This document shows positions 16,671-24,618 of a DNA stretch of 46,638 nt, piece by piece (within the stretch, counting starts at the first letter, position 1; the number at the start of each line of letters is the position of its first letter). The DNA is taken from the NCBI GenBank assembly GCA_049422085.1, contig JBMSOD010000001.1, positions 1 through 46,638 of the forward strand. Reading direction: 5' to 3'. The DNA comes from UBA4615 sp049422085. Its GTDB lineage: Bacteria > Pseudomonadota > Gammaproteobacteria > Burkholderiales > Burkholderiaceae_E. A program made the position numbers and the translations under genes. Under the pieces are notes generated by a model. That model was not told the DNA's origin. It saw only the letters and a program-made list of their open reading frames with translations, and made no database searches.

Positions 16671-17404
16671 TGTGCCTGTACTGCCTCGCTCCAACCCCGG
16701 TTGGCGGCCGGACTTGCGGGACTCGGATGCAGAATCTGACCGATCTGCAGTTGCCGCGCCAGGGCACTGTCGATGGCCGGGCCTTGTGCAACCGCCTGCA
16801 GGCGCTGCTGCGCGAAGCCGCCCACGCCGATCGCCCAACGGGGCTGCAAGGCCTCAAGCACACGGGCAAGATGAAGATCGCAAGCCGCCTCGACCGGGGC
16901 CCGTTCACTGGCAGGAAGCTGGACCGGTGTGCGGTTGCGTCCGCTGGATTCGAGCCAGATGAGCGGGCAGTAGTTCACGACGAAACACTCGGCGAAGAAG
17001 GACGGCGCATCGCCCCAATGCTGCGCGGCCCATTGCCACAGCCGTCGGCCGCTCACCTCGGAACGCCGACAGGCAAAACCCTCGATCGGACGTTTCGGAT
17101 GCCCTCGGCCAGGGGCGTGGACAGGAGCATCGATCCCCATCCAGTCACGGACCGCTGCCACTTCGCCGAAGGGCACACCGGTCTGCATCATGCCGAAGGG
17201 ACCTGGATTCATTCCCAGAAGAACGATGCGGCGCGGCCCGGTGGCATAGCGCCTGACATAGGCCTCATAAGGAGCCCAGGCATAGTCGAGCGGGTTCAGT
17301 ACGATATCCACCGGCGCTGCAAATTGCAGTCCCGCCAGGGTGGTTTGCAGGTACCGGGCGGCTTCGAGAATGGCCTCGGCGGTTGCGGGGCGGGGTGGGG
17401 GCAT
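16640..17404 (-). CDS. SMUG1-type single-strand-selective uracil-DNA glycosylase
   Basis: This 254-residue protein should remove uracil (and 5-hydroxymethyluracil) from DNA. It shows family 3 (SMUG1) signatures rather than those of Ung: 'NPLDYAWAPYEAYV' (37-50), motif 1 'GMNPGPFGMMQTGVPFGE' (64-81) with Asn66, 'HPKRPIEGF' (102-110), 'NYCPL' (144-148), 'SGRNRTP' (154-160) and motif 2 'HPSPASPAANRGW' with His226. All catalytic positions are present. SMUG1 is best known from animals, with a limited set of bacterial homologues. The gene heads a three-gene leftward unit with the spermidine-synthase-like gene and purT. A 10-base perfect palindrome lies just before its start codon. Confidence 0.9.
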   Translation of the reverse strand: MPPPRPATAEAILEAARYLQTTLAGLQFAAPVDIVLNPLDYAWAPYEAYVRRYATGPRRIVLLGMNPGPFGMMQTGVPFGEVAAVRDWMGIDAPVHAPGRGHPKRPIEGFACRRSEVSGRRLWQWAAQHWGDAPSFFAECFVVNYCPLIWLESSGRNRTPVQLPASERAPVEAACDLHLARVLEALQPRWAIGVGGFAQQRLQAVAQGPAIDSALARQLQIGQILHPSPASPAANRGWSEAVQAQWRVMGLPQP

Positions 17405-17407
17405 ACG

Positions 17408-17417
17408 GGACGCGTCC
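17408..17417. other. 10-base perfect palindrome upstream of SMUG1 gene
   Basis: GGACGCGTCC reads the same on both strands and lies 3 bases before the SMUG1 start codon, inside the 61-base divergent region shared with the cupin gene. On the SMUG1 transcript it would cover the ribosome-binding region. It could be chance in GC-rich DNA. Confidence 0.3.
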
Positions 17418-17465
17418 TGGATCGGGCTTCCGGAATGCTAGCAATCTTGCGGTAACCTCGCGTCC

Positions 17466-18008
17466 ATGAACGCTCCTGCCGAACCCATTCAGAACCCTCC
17501 CTCCGACGACCGGATTCCCTATGCCCTGCCCCAGCCCTGGGGCATGACGCCGGACATGGTTGTGCCCGACCTGCTTGGCGGTGATGAGCGCCTCTGGGCG
17601 CCGCTGTCGCCGGGGATCTGGTCGCGTCCGATTCACCTGAATGTCACCTCCGGGTACTACGTGCATCTGCTCAGGGTCAGACGCTCGGGTCTGCTCCAGC
17701 GGCATCGACATTCAGGCTGCGTGCATGCCTATGTGCTGCGCGGCAAATGGCATTACCTCGAACACGACTGGATGGCCGAGGCCGGGGGCTATGTCTACGA
17801 GCCTCCTGGCGAAACGCATACCCTGGTTGTCCCCGACGACTGCCAGGACATGGTGACGCTGTTCACAGTGCATGGCGCGCTGATGTATGTCGATCCGCAG
17901 GGGCGCAGTACAGGCTACGACGATGTCTTCACCCGCATCGAAAAGTACCGGGCCCATTTCGAATCGGTGGGCTTGGGTGCTGATTACATTCGACGGTTCA
18001 TGCGTTGA
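17466..18008 (+). CDS. Cupin, 2,4'-dihydroxyacetophenone dioxygenase family
   Basis: This 180-residue single-domain cupin resembles the 2,4'-dihydroxyacetophenone dioxygenase family (ChrR-like cupins). The first metal-binding motif is 'LLQRHRHSGCVHAYVLRG' (77-93), with His80, His82 and His87 as candidate ligands. The second is 'EPPGETHTLVVP', with His118. The known dioxygenase cleaves a C-C bond next to a ketone; whether this protein does is unproven. It is the first gene of a compact operon, its stop lying 2 bases before the oxidoreductase ATG. The cytoplasmic location is inferred from the lack of a signal peptide. Confidence 0.85.
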   Translation: MNAPAEPIQNPPSDDRIPYALPQPWGMTPDMVVPDLLGGDERLWAPLSPGIWSRPIHLNVTSGYYVHLLRVRRSGLLQRHRHSGCVHAYVLRGKWHYLEHDWMAEAGGYVYEPPGETHTLVVPDDCQDMVTLFTVHGALMYVDPQGRSTGYDDVFTRIEKYRAHFESVGLGADYIRRFMR

Positions 18009-18010
18009 AC

Positions 18011-19021
18011 ATGTCGACCAGGCGTTATGGCATGGCCGTGATCGGCCTGGGTGTGGTCGGACGCAGGATGCTGGAGCAAACCGCCCAGCATTCGTCCCTC
18101 GATGTGGTGTCCGCCTGGGATACCTCGCCGCTAGCGCGTCAGCAGGCCGCCGCGGATTTTCCGGGGCTTGCCCTGGCAGGCTCCGAGACTCAGGCCATCG
18201 AGCGACTCGATGTTGATGTGGTGTACGTGGCCAACCCGCCGCTGGCTCATGCCTCAACGGTGAAAGCCGCACTGGCCGCGGGCAAGGCGGTCTTCTGCGA
18301 AAAGCCGCTCGGCATCGATCTCGAGGAGAGTCATGCGCTCGTTGATGCGGTTGAGCGCAGTGGCAGGCCGGCGGCGATCAATTTCCCGTTTGCCTCTTCG
18401 GCTGCCGTCCAGGCCATTACCGATGCGATCGCGGCGCCTGACTTCGGATTGCGATCCCTCCAGATCCGCACGCGATTTCATCAGTGGCCTCGCGACTGGC
18501 AGGCCAGCGCGGCCTGGCTCAATCGAAGCGATCAGGGCGGCTTCACCCGCGAGGTCCTGTCGCACTATGTCTACCTTGCGCTTCGCCTTCTCGGGCCGGT
18601 GCGACTGCAGGGCGCCTCGGTCAGCCATCCCGGACCGGGGCTGGCCGAGCATGCGGTCACGGCCAGCCTGCTTGCCGGAGCGACGCCCGTGTCGGTCGTG
18701 GGCACGACCGGGGGTGGCGCCCCAGACCTCATCGAGGCTGCATTCATTGGCGCCCGGTCGGAACTCAGACTGGTCGACTGGTATCGCCTCGAGCAGGTGC
18801 ATCAGGCCGCGCCCCAGGGCGAACCGGTCGCAGGATTGCCATCGGATCCTCGTCGCGCGGCCTATCAGAGACAGCTGGATCAGCTGAGTGCCATGCTGGC
18901 CGGAGAACCCCACAGCCTGGCGTCCTTTGCCGATGCGCTCAACGTGCAACGATGTATCGAGGGCATGCTGTCCTCCCCGCCCACGGCCATCGCCGCGGCC
19001 TCGAATCCCCAATCTGTCTGA
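18011..19021 (+). CDS. Gfo/Idh/MocA family oxidoreductase
   Basis: This NAD(P)-dependent dehydrogenase has about 336 residues, with the Rossmann loop 'VIGLGVVGRRML' near the N-terminus, 'VYVANPPLAHAST' in the cofactor domain, and the hallmark 'CEKPLGIDLEE' that carries the conserved lysine near residue 97. The C-terminal alpha/beta domain contains 'FTREVLSHYVYLALRLLG', corresponding to the substrate side with a histidine. The family oxidises or reduces sugars, inositols and related polyols, but the substrate cannot be predicted. I chose the ATG at 18011; a TTG two codons earlier overlaps the cupin stop. A GGAG-led quinone oxidoreductase gene follows 13 bases later. Confidence 0.88.
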   Translation: MSTRRYGMAVIGLGVVGRRMLEQTAQHSSLDVVSAWDTSPLARQQAAADFPGLALAGSETQAIERLDVDVVYVANPPLAHASTVKAALAAGKAVFCEKPLGIDLEESHALVDAVERSGRPAAINFPFASSAAVQAITDAIAAPDFGLRSLQIRTRFHQWPRDWQASAAWLNRSDQGGFTREVLSHYVYLALRLLGPVRLQGASVSHPGPGLAEHAVTASLLAGATPVSVVGTTGGGAPDLIEAAFIGARSELRLVDWYRLEQVHQAAPQGEPVAGLPSDPRRAAYQRQLDQLSAMLAGEPHSLASFADALNVQRCIEGMLSSPPTAIAAASNPQSV

Positions 19022-19034
19022 CGGAGTTGTTTCA

Positions 19035-20054
19035 ATGAGCCTTCCTGCACGCATGCGCCTGATCGATCATGGCGCCGGGGGCGGCCCCGAGGTTCTGAGG
19101 CTGATTGAGTCCGAGGTCCCCGAAATCGGAGCGGGTGAAGTCCTGATCGCGGTCGAAGCAGCGGGCGTCAATCGCCCTGATGTGGCCCAGCGCGCAGGCA
19201 GCTATCCGCCACCGAAAGGGGCATCGCCTCATCTCGGGCTCGAGGTGTCAGGGCGCATTGCTGCAGTGGGGCAGGGCGTCACCGAATGGAAGGTAGGCGA
19301 GGCGGTGTGCGCGCTGGTCAACGGCGGTGGCTACGCCGACTATGTCAGTGCGCCCGCAGGCCAGGTGCTGCCGGTGCCCAAGGGGCTGAACTGGGTGCAG
19401 GCGGCCGCACTGCCCGAAACCTATTTCACGGTCTGGGCGAACATTTTTGAGCGGGGCGGACTCAAGGCGACGGACCGCATCCTGATCCATGGCGGATCTT
19501 CCGGAATCGGCGTGACCGCGATCCAGCTCGCCAAGGCCTGGGGCGCCACGGTCTACTGCACGGTGGGCAGCCCTGAGAAAGCAGCTGCCTGCAGGGGTTT
19601 CGGTGCCGATGCCGCGATCGATTACCGGCAGCAGGATTTCCTGGCTGAAGTCCAACGCCTCACCGAAGGGCGCGGTGTCGACCTGATCCTGGATATGGTG
19701 GGTGGAACCTATGTCGAGAAGAACCTGCGTCTGCTGGCGGTCGAAGGACGTCTGGTTCAGATCGCCTTCCTGCAGCGCTCGCGCATCGAACTCGACCTGA
19801 TGCCGATCATGATCAAGCGGCTGACCGTCACCGGATCCACCATGCGTCCGCGCTCGGCGGCTGACAAGGCGGGTCTGGCTCAGGCCTTGCGTCAGCAGGT
19901 CTGGCCGCTGCTCGAGCAGGGCAGGGTACTGCCGCACATTCATCGTGTTTTTCCGCTCGAGCTGGCCTGCGAGGCCCATGCGCTCATGGAGAGCTCCGAG
20001 CATATCGGCAAGATCATGTTGCAGGTCGGGCGCGATACCAGCCTGCCTGGCTGA
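19035..20054 (+). CDS. NAD(P)H:quinone oxidoreductase, zeta-crystallin/PIG3 type
   Basis: This 339-residue zinc-independent medium-chain dehydrogenase carries the N-terminal GroES-like half with 'VEAAGVNRPDVAQRAG' and 'LGLEVSGRIAAVG', then the nucleotide loop 'HGGSSGIGVTAIQLAK' and 'GADAAIDYRQQDF'. 'LPETYFTVWANIF' is typical of the PIG3/TP53I3 subgroup, which reduces quinones with NADPH. The start at 19035 has a GGAG 8 bases upstream. The same frame is open further upstream, inside the previous gene, but that has no ribosome-binding site. It ends only 2 bases before the convergent rodA stop, so no terminator fits between the two units. Confidence 0.92.
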   Translation: MSLPARMRLIDHGAGGGPEVLRLIESEVPEIGAGEVLIAVEAAGVNRPDVAQRAGSYPPPKGASPHLGLEVSGRIAAVGQGVTEWKVGEAVCALVNGGGYADYVSAPAGQVLPVPKGLNWVQAAALPETYFTVWANIFERGGLKATDRILIHGGSSGIGVTAIQLAKAWGATVYCTVGSPEKAAACRGFGADAAIDYRQQDFLAEVQRLTEGRGVDLILDMVGGTYVEKNLRLLAVEGRLVQIAFLQRSRIELDLMPIMIKRLTVTGSTMRPRSAADKAGLAQALRQQVWPLLEQGRVLPHIHRVFPLELACEAHALMESSEHIGKIMLQVGRDTSLPG

Positions 20055-20056
20055 AT

Positions 20057-21175
20057 TCAGGTCCGGTGCCGGGAGATGCTCATCAGCATGCCGGCACCCA
20101 GTCCGAGCGTGACCATGGCGGTCCCGCCATAGGACATCCAGGGCAGCGGTACTCCGACCACGGGCAGCAGACCGATCACCATGCCCATGTTCACGAAGCA
20201 GTAGGTGAAAAAGCTCAAGGTGATGGCTGCGGCAAGCAGCCGGCCGAACAGGGATTGCGCCGCCGCTGCGATGCTCAGCCCCCGGAAGATGATGGCCAGA
20301 TAGATCCCCATCAGGAAGATCAGTCCCGCCAGGCCGAATTCCTCGGCATGAACAGCGAGGATGAAATCCGTGGTTCGCTCAGGGATGAACTCCAGGTGGG
20401 TCTGGGTCCCGTCCATCCAGCCTTTGCCGAACCATCCGCCTGAACCCACGGCGATGATCGACTGAATGATGTGAAAGCCCTTGCCCAGCGGATCCGCGCC
20501 AGGGTCGATCAGGGTGAGCACCCGCTGGCGCTGATAGTCGTGCATCACCATCCAGAGCAGGGGCAGGCTCGCCAATCCGGCGGTCAGCAGACCGGCAATC
20601 ACCTTCCAGCTCAGCCCTGCGAAAAAGATCACATAGGCGCCTGCGGCCAGTACCAGGATTGCGGTGCCCAGATCGGGCTGCTTTGCCACCAGCAACACCG
20701 GCACGACCAGCATCAGCGCTGCGACAGCATAGTCCCGTGCGCGCAGCCAGCCATCGCGTTGCTGAAAGTACCAGGCCAGCAACAGAGGCACGGCCAGCTT
20801 CATGATTTCGGACGGCTGGATCCGGGTGAAACCCAGATCGAGCCAGCGCTGCGCGCCCTTGTTGGTCACACCAAACAGCGCCACGGCCACGATCAGGATC
20901 AGACCGACCAGGTACAGGGGCAAGCCGAGCCGCATCAGACGGACTGGCGGAACCAGCGCCGCAGCCCACATGGCGATCATCGCGATGCCGATGTTGCGCA
21001 GGTGGCCTTCGAAGCGCCCTGGAAAGTCGAAGGCGGCCGAATACTGGACCGTCAGACTGACCAGCAGGAGAACGGCCATTGCAAGCAGCAGCGGACCATC
21101 AAAGACATCGACCCAGGGTTTCAGGCGGTCAACCCAGAGCCTGCGCAACAGACCGTCATGCGTGGTACGGCTCAT
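20057..21175 (-). CDS. rodA: Rod-shape SEDS peptidoglycan glycosyltransferase RodA
   Basis: RodA polymerises glycan strands in the elongasome together with PBP2. This 372-residue protein shows about ten hydrophobic segments and the SEDS signatures 'GAQRWLDLGFTRIQPSE', 'KQPDLGTAILVLAAG', 'YQRQRVLTLIDP' and 'ERTTDFILAVHAEEFG', which includes the conserved Asp required for activity. The C-terminal 'PLPWMSYGGTAMVTLGLG' is typical. Its start overlaps the mrdA stop by 4 bases, as expected for a coupled pair. It is the last gene of the mre operon and abuts the convergent quinone oxidoreductase. Confidence 0.97.
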   Translation of the reverse strand: MSRTTHDGLLRRLWVDRLKPWVDVFDGPLLLAMAVLLLVSLTVQYSAAFDFPGRFEGHLRNIGIAMIAMWAAALVPPVRLMRLGLPLYLVGLILIVAVALFGVTNKGAQRWLDLGFTRIQPSEIMKLAVPLLLAWYFQQRDGWLRARDYAVAALMLVVPVLLVAKQPDLGTAILVLAAGAYVIFFAGLSWKVIAGLLTAGLASLPLLWMVMHDYQRQRVLTLIDPGADPLGKGFHIIQSIIAVGSGGWFGKGWMDGTQTHLEFIPERTTDFILAVHAEEFGLAGLIFLMGIYLAIIFRGLSIAAAAQSLFGRLLAAAITLSFFTYCFVNMGMVIGLLPVVGVPLPWMSYGGTAMVTLGLGAGMLMSISRHRT

Positions 21176-23148
21176 CGGGGCGCGTCCTGGCGGTTTGCAG
21201 GCGGTGCCAGCCGTTCTGTCGCGCCGCCGAGGTCAGACTCCGGGGCTTCGGGCACATCACGCAGTTCGGTTTCGTTGGCCATGGCGCCTGCCGCGGCGCC
21301 CGGTAGGTCGTTCGTGACCTTGCCCAGCAGAAGGTAATCGAACACCTTGCGGGCAATCGGCGCAGCGGCCTGCGCACCGAAGCCGCCGTTTTCCACGATC
21401 ACCGCGAGGGCGACCCGGGGCGCTTCGGCTGGCGCGTATGCCATGAACAGCGAGTGATCCCGATAGCGTTCGGCGATGCGTCGGGCGTCGTATTTCTGAT
21501 CCTGTCGGATGCCGATGACCTGCGCAGTGCCGGTCTTGCCTGCTGCGACATAGTCGGCGCCTGCAAACGCGAGCCTGCCCGTGCCAATACGGTTCACCTC
21601 GATCATGCCCTGCTGCACCAGGGCGAGGTGCTGGGGCGGGATGGTGATGTCCTGCCCTCGATTCAGCGGAGTCGGCGTCTTCTGGCCCGTGACCGGATCC
21701 TGGGTCTCGCGCACCAGGCGGGGCCGCATCACCTGACCCCGGTTGGCCAGGATGGCCGTGGCATGCGCCAGTTGCAGGATCGTGAAGTTGTTATAGCCCT
21801 GCCCGATCCCGATCGAGGGGGTTTCGCCCGGCAGCCATTTCTGCTTGTAGCGCTTCATCTTCCATTGTGAAGACGGCAGGATGCCCGTGGCTTCGTGGGC
21901 AAGATCGATTCCGGTCAGCTGACCGAACCCCCAGGGTTTCATGTAGTCGTGAATCCGGTCGACACCCATCTCGAGCGCCGCGCCGTAATAGTAGGTGTCG
22001 GATGACACCACGATGGATTTGCGCAGGTCGACCGCCCCATGCCCGCTGGGATTGGAGTCACGGAACTTGTGCGTGCCCAGCATGAAGTAGCCCGGATCGT
22101 TGATGACGGTTGCCGGGCCTCGGACCCCGCTGTCGAGCACGGCCAGGGCCATGAAGGGTTTGTAGGTCGATCCGGGTGGATAGGTGCCCCTCAGGGGCCG
22201 GTTGAGCAGCGGCGTATCCGGATCCTCGTTGAGGGATTTCCAGGTTGCGGTATCGATGCCATCCACAAACAGATTGGGGTCGTAAGTGGGTACCGAAACA
22301 AAGGCCAGCACTTCTCCGGTTGCAGGCTCGATGGCCACCAGCGCGCCCCGACGATCGCCGAACCATTGTTCGACCAGACGCTGCAGGGTCATGTCGACCG
22401 AGAGCACGACATTCGCACCGACCCGGGCCGGGACACGCGACAGCGATCGAACCACCTTTCCGCCCGCGGAAACCTCGACCCGTTCGATGCCCGATTCGCC
22501 CCTCAGGACGGCTTCATAACTCTGTTCGATGCCGATCTTGCCCATGTGGGTCGCCCCGGCATAGCGGGAGGCCTCTCCTGCATCGTCGAGTCGACGCTTG
22601 TCCTCCTGCGAAATCCTGCCGATATAGCCAACGACATGAGCGCCGGTCTGACCCTGTGGATAGCTTCGAAACGGGCGGGCGCGGACATCCACGCCTTCAA
22701 ACCGGTAGCGGTGAGCGGCCACCCGCGCGACTTCCTCGTCGCTCAGCCGGGTCTTGAGCGGCAGCCATTCTGCGCCGCGGTGGTCTTCCATCAGCCTGCG
22801 AAACCGTCGTCGCTCGCGCGGTCCGATCTCGATCAGGCTCGACAGCTCGTCGATGGTCCGCTCGAGATCGGCGATCCGACGTGGTGCCAGTTCGAGCGTG
22901 AAGGCAGAGACGTTTTCTGCAACCACGGTTCCCTTGCGATCGAGGATCAGGCCCCGTGCCGGCGCAACTGGAACCACCGCGATCCGGTTGTCTTCAGCCT
23001 GAGCCTGGAAGTCCTCATGGCGCAACACCTGCAGCCAGACAAAGCGCAGCAGCAGCACACCGAACAGCAGCATCACGAAGACGCCCGCCCAGAGCAGGCG
23101 GGACCGCAACTGGCGCTGTGCACGCTCCGGATCTGAAATCTCGATCAC
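21172..23148 (-). CDS. mrdA: Penicillin-binding protein 2, elongasome transpeptidase
   Basis: PBP2 crosslinks peptidoglycan during cell elongation. The protein has one N-terminal membrane helix ('LLWAGVFVMLLFGVLLLRF' region, residues 18-36), a dimerisation/pedestal domain, and the transpeptidase domain with the nucleophile in 'GSTYK' near 326-330, 'SSDTYYYG' near 382-389 and 'GKTGTAQ' near 536-542. The start is a GTG at 23148, 17 bases after the mreD stop; no ATG or better site precedes the conserved 'RSRLL' region, and the ribosome-binding sequence is weak. The resulting 658 residues are normal for the family. The open frame continues upstream through mreD but that part is shadow. Confidence 0.95.
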   Translation of the reverse strand: MIEISDPERAQRQLRSRLLWAGVFVMLLFGVLLLRFVWLQVLRHEDFQAQAEDNRIAVVPVAPARGLILDRKGTVVAENVSAFTLELAPRRIADLERTIDELSSLIEIGPRERRRFRRLMEDHRGAEWLPLKTRLSDEEVARVAAHRYRFEGVDVRARPFRSYPQGQTGAHVVGYIGRISQEDKRRLDDAGEASRYAGATHMGKIGIEQSYEAVLRGESGIERVEVSAGGKVVRSLSRVPARVGANVVLSVDMTLQRLVEQWFGDRRGALVAIEPATGEVLAFVSVPTYDPNLFVDGIDTATWKSLNEDPDTPLLNRPLRGTYPPGSTYKPFMALAVLDSGVRGPATVINDPGYFMLGTHKFRDSNPSGHGAVDLRKSIVVSSDTYYYGAALEMGVDRIHDYMKPWGFGQLTGIDLAHEATGILPSSQWKMKRYKQKWLPGETPSIGIGQGYNNFTILQLAHATAILANRGQVMRPRLVRETQDPVTGQKTPTPLNRGQDITIPPQHLALVQQGMIEVNRIGTGRLAFAGADYVAAGKTGTAQVIGIRQDQKYDARRIAERYRDHSLFMAYAPAEAPRVALAVIVENGGFGAQAAAPIARKVFDYLLLGKVTNDLPGAAAGAMANETELRDVPEAPESDLGGATERLAPPANRQDAPR

Positions 23149-23165
23149 TGCCTGGGCCCGTCCGC

Positions 23166-23684
23166 TCAGATCGGTCGGTTTTCGTCGCGGTCGACCGGGC
23201 GGCGCTGGGGCCACAGCAGCAGCCGGTCGGCCAGGGGCCACAGCAGTGCACTGGTCACCGGGGCCAGCCAGACCGTCCAGGGCGCTTCTGCCGCCCCGAG
23301 CGCAGCCCGGATGAGCCAGGACACGGTCACCGCAGACAGCATCAGCAGGCCGACATGCAGCATCTGGCCTGCCGAAGCGAACCACAGGACCCGGCGATGC
23401 AGGCTGATGGCGCCGAATGAAAGCAGGCTGTAGGTCAGTGCACGCTCGCCCAGAAGGCTGGAGGTATGGACATCGACCAGCAGTCCGACAAGGAAGGCAA
23501 CCCCGATGCCGACCTTGCGGGGTTGATGAATGTTCCAGAACACCAGGACCAGCGCCACCAGATCGGGCATCCAGGGGCTCTGTCCCCAGGGCAGCATTTC
23601 TGACAGGCAGGCAAGCACGATCGAGAGACCGATGAACACCCGGCTTACGGGTCTTTGCAGGGGGGCGGCGCGACCTGCCATCAT
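23166..23684 (-). CDS. mreD: Rod-shape-determining protein MreD
   Basis: This 172-residue inner-membrane protein has five or so hydrophobic segments, including 'VFIGLSIVLACL' and 'VGIGVAFLVGLLVDVHTSSLLGE'. The latter is the best-conserved MreD region, with its acidic residue and 'LLGE'. MreD links MreC to the elongasome. The start codon overlaps the mreC stop (ATGATG context), so translation is coupled. It is placed as expected between mreC and mrdA. Confidence 0.95.
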   Translation of the reverse strand: MMAGRAAPLQRPVSRVFIGLSIVLACLSEMLPWGQSPWMPDLVALVLVFWNIHQPRKVGIGVAFLVGLLVDVHTSSLLGERALTYSLLSFGAISLHRRVLWFASAGQMLHVGLLMLSAVTVSWLIRAALGAAEAPWTVWLAPVTSALLWPLADRLLLWPQRRPVDRDENRPI

Positions 23685-24601
23685 CGCCGGGCCTCTGATT
23701 TCTGGGGTTTTTGTGCCGAACGCCGACCGCGGGACGCAGGCTCGGGGTCCGGTGGCATGGGAACCACCTGAGGTTCGGCCAGCAGGACCAGTACCCAGCG
23801 TGCCGCTTCGACCTGCCCACTGGGCTTGAGTTCGACCTGCGCAAACGCGCTGCCCGCCTCGCGTGTGATCCGCTGGATGGAGCCCACCGGCAGGCCCGCC
23901 GGGTAGAGGCTGTCGAGTCCCGAGGTCACGATCTCGTCACCCTCGACCAGATCGGCATGAGGCGACACATAGCGCAGGCTGAGCAGGCCGGGTGTCCCAG
24001 CCCCGCTTGCCACCGACCTCAGGCCGGTTCTCCTCGACTGAACCGGCACGCTGAGGTTGGTATCGGTGATTCGCGTGATTTCGGCGGAAAGCGCAAAGAC
24101 CCGCGTGACCTGACCGACGACGCCGTGGGCATCGACCACCGGCTGGCCTGCCAACAGGCCCTGCTGCAGCCCCTTGTCGATCACCCATCGCTGCACGTTC
24201 GGATCGCGACTTTCGAACAGGACCTCGGCGACGACCGCACGCGTGGCTGCCCGCTGTCTGGCCTGCACCACTTCACGCAACTGACGGTTTTCCTGAGCGA
24301 GTTGCTCGGCAAGCAGCAACTGCCTGCTGTTTTCGACTTCGAGGCGCTTGAGTTCGGTGTTCTCGCGACGCAACTGTTCCATCTCACCCAGGCGCTCGGA
24401 GAGGCTGCCGAAAGCATCCCGGGGTACCAGCAGCATGCGCTGGACCGGGTAGAGCAAGGTGGCGATCCCCTGCCTGAGCGCGATCAGTGCTCCGGTTCGG
24501 GCATCGGTGATCAGAAGCGCGATCGCGAGCGAGGCAAACAGCAGCAGACGGACCGTGGCGGACGGGCCCTGCCGGAAGAACGGTGGCGGGCTGCGGTCCA
24601 T
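23681..24601 (-). CDS. mreC: Rod-shape-determining protein MreC
   Basis: MreC is a bitopic periplasmic scaffold of the elongasome that activates PBP2-RodA. The 306-residue protein begins with a short basic/proline stretch and one membrane helix (about 17-35). A coiled-coil region rich in Glu/Leu/Arg follows (about 68-115, for example 'MEQLRRENTELKRLE'), then the beta-domain with 'VVDAHGVVGQVTRV' and 'GDEIVTSGLDSLYPAGLPVG'. The C-terminal 30 residues are Pro/Arg/Ser-rich and likely disordered. It lies 17 bases after mreB and overlaps mreD. Confidence 0.96.
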   Translation of the reverse strand: MDRSPPPFFRQGPSATVRLLLFASLAIALLITDARTGALIALRQGIATLLYPVQRMLLVPRDAFGSLSERLGEMEQLRRENTELKRLEVENSRQLLLAEQLAQENRQLREVVQARQRAATRAVVAEVLFESRDPNVQRWVIDKGLQQGLLAGQPVVDAHGVVGQVTRVFALSAEITRITDTNLSVPVQSRRTGLRSVASGAGTPGLLSLRYVSPHADLVEGDEIVTSGLDSLYPAGLPVGSIQRITREAGSAFAQVELKPSGQVEAARWVLVLLAEPQVVPMPPDPEPASRGRRSAQKPQKSEARR

Positions 24602-24618
24602 GATGCCGCCGTGTCAGT

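Noticed and set aside
23149..23844. N-terminal extension of PBP2 through mreD
   Set aside because: The frame is open but overlaps mreD completely and encodes no PBP2-like sequence before 23148.
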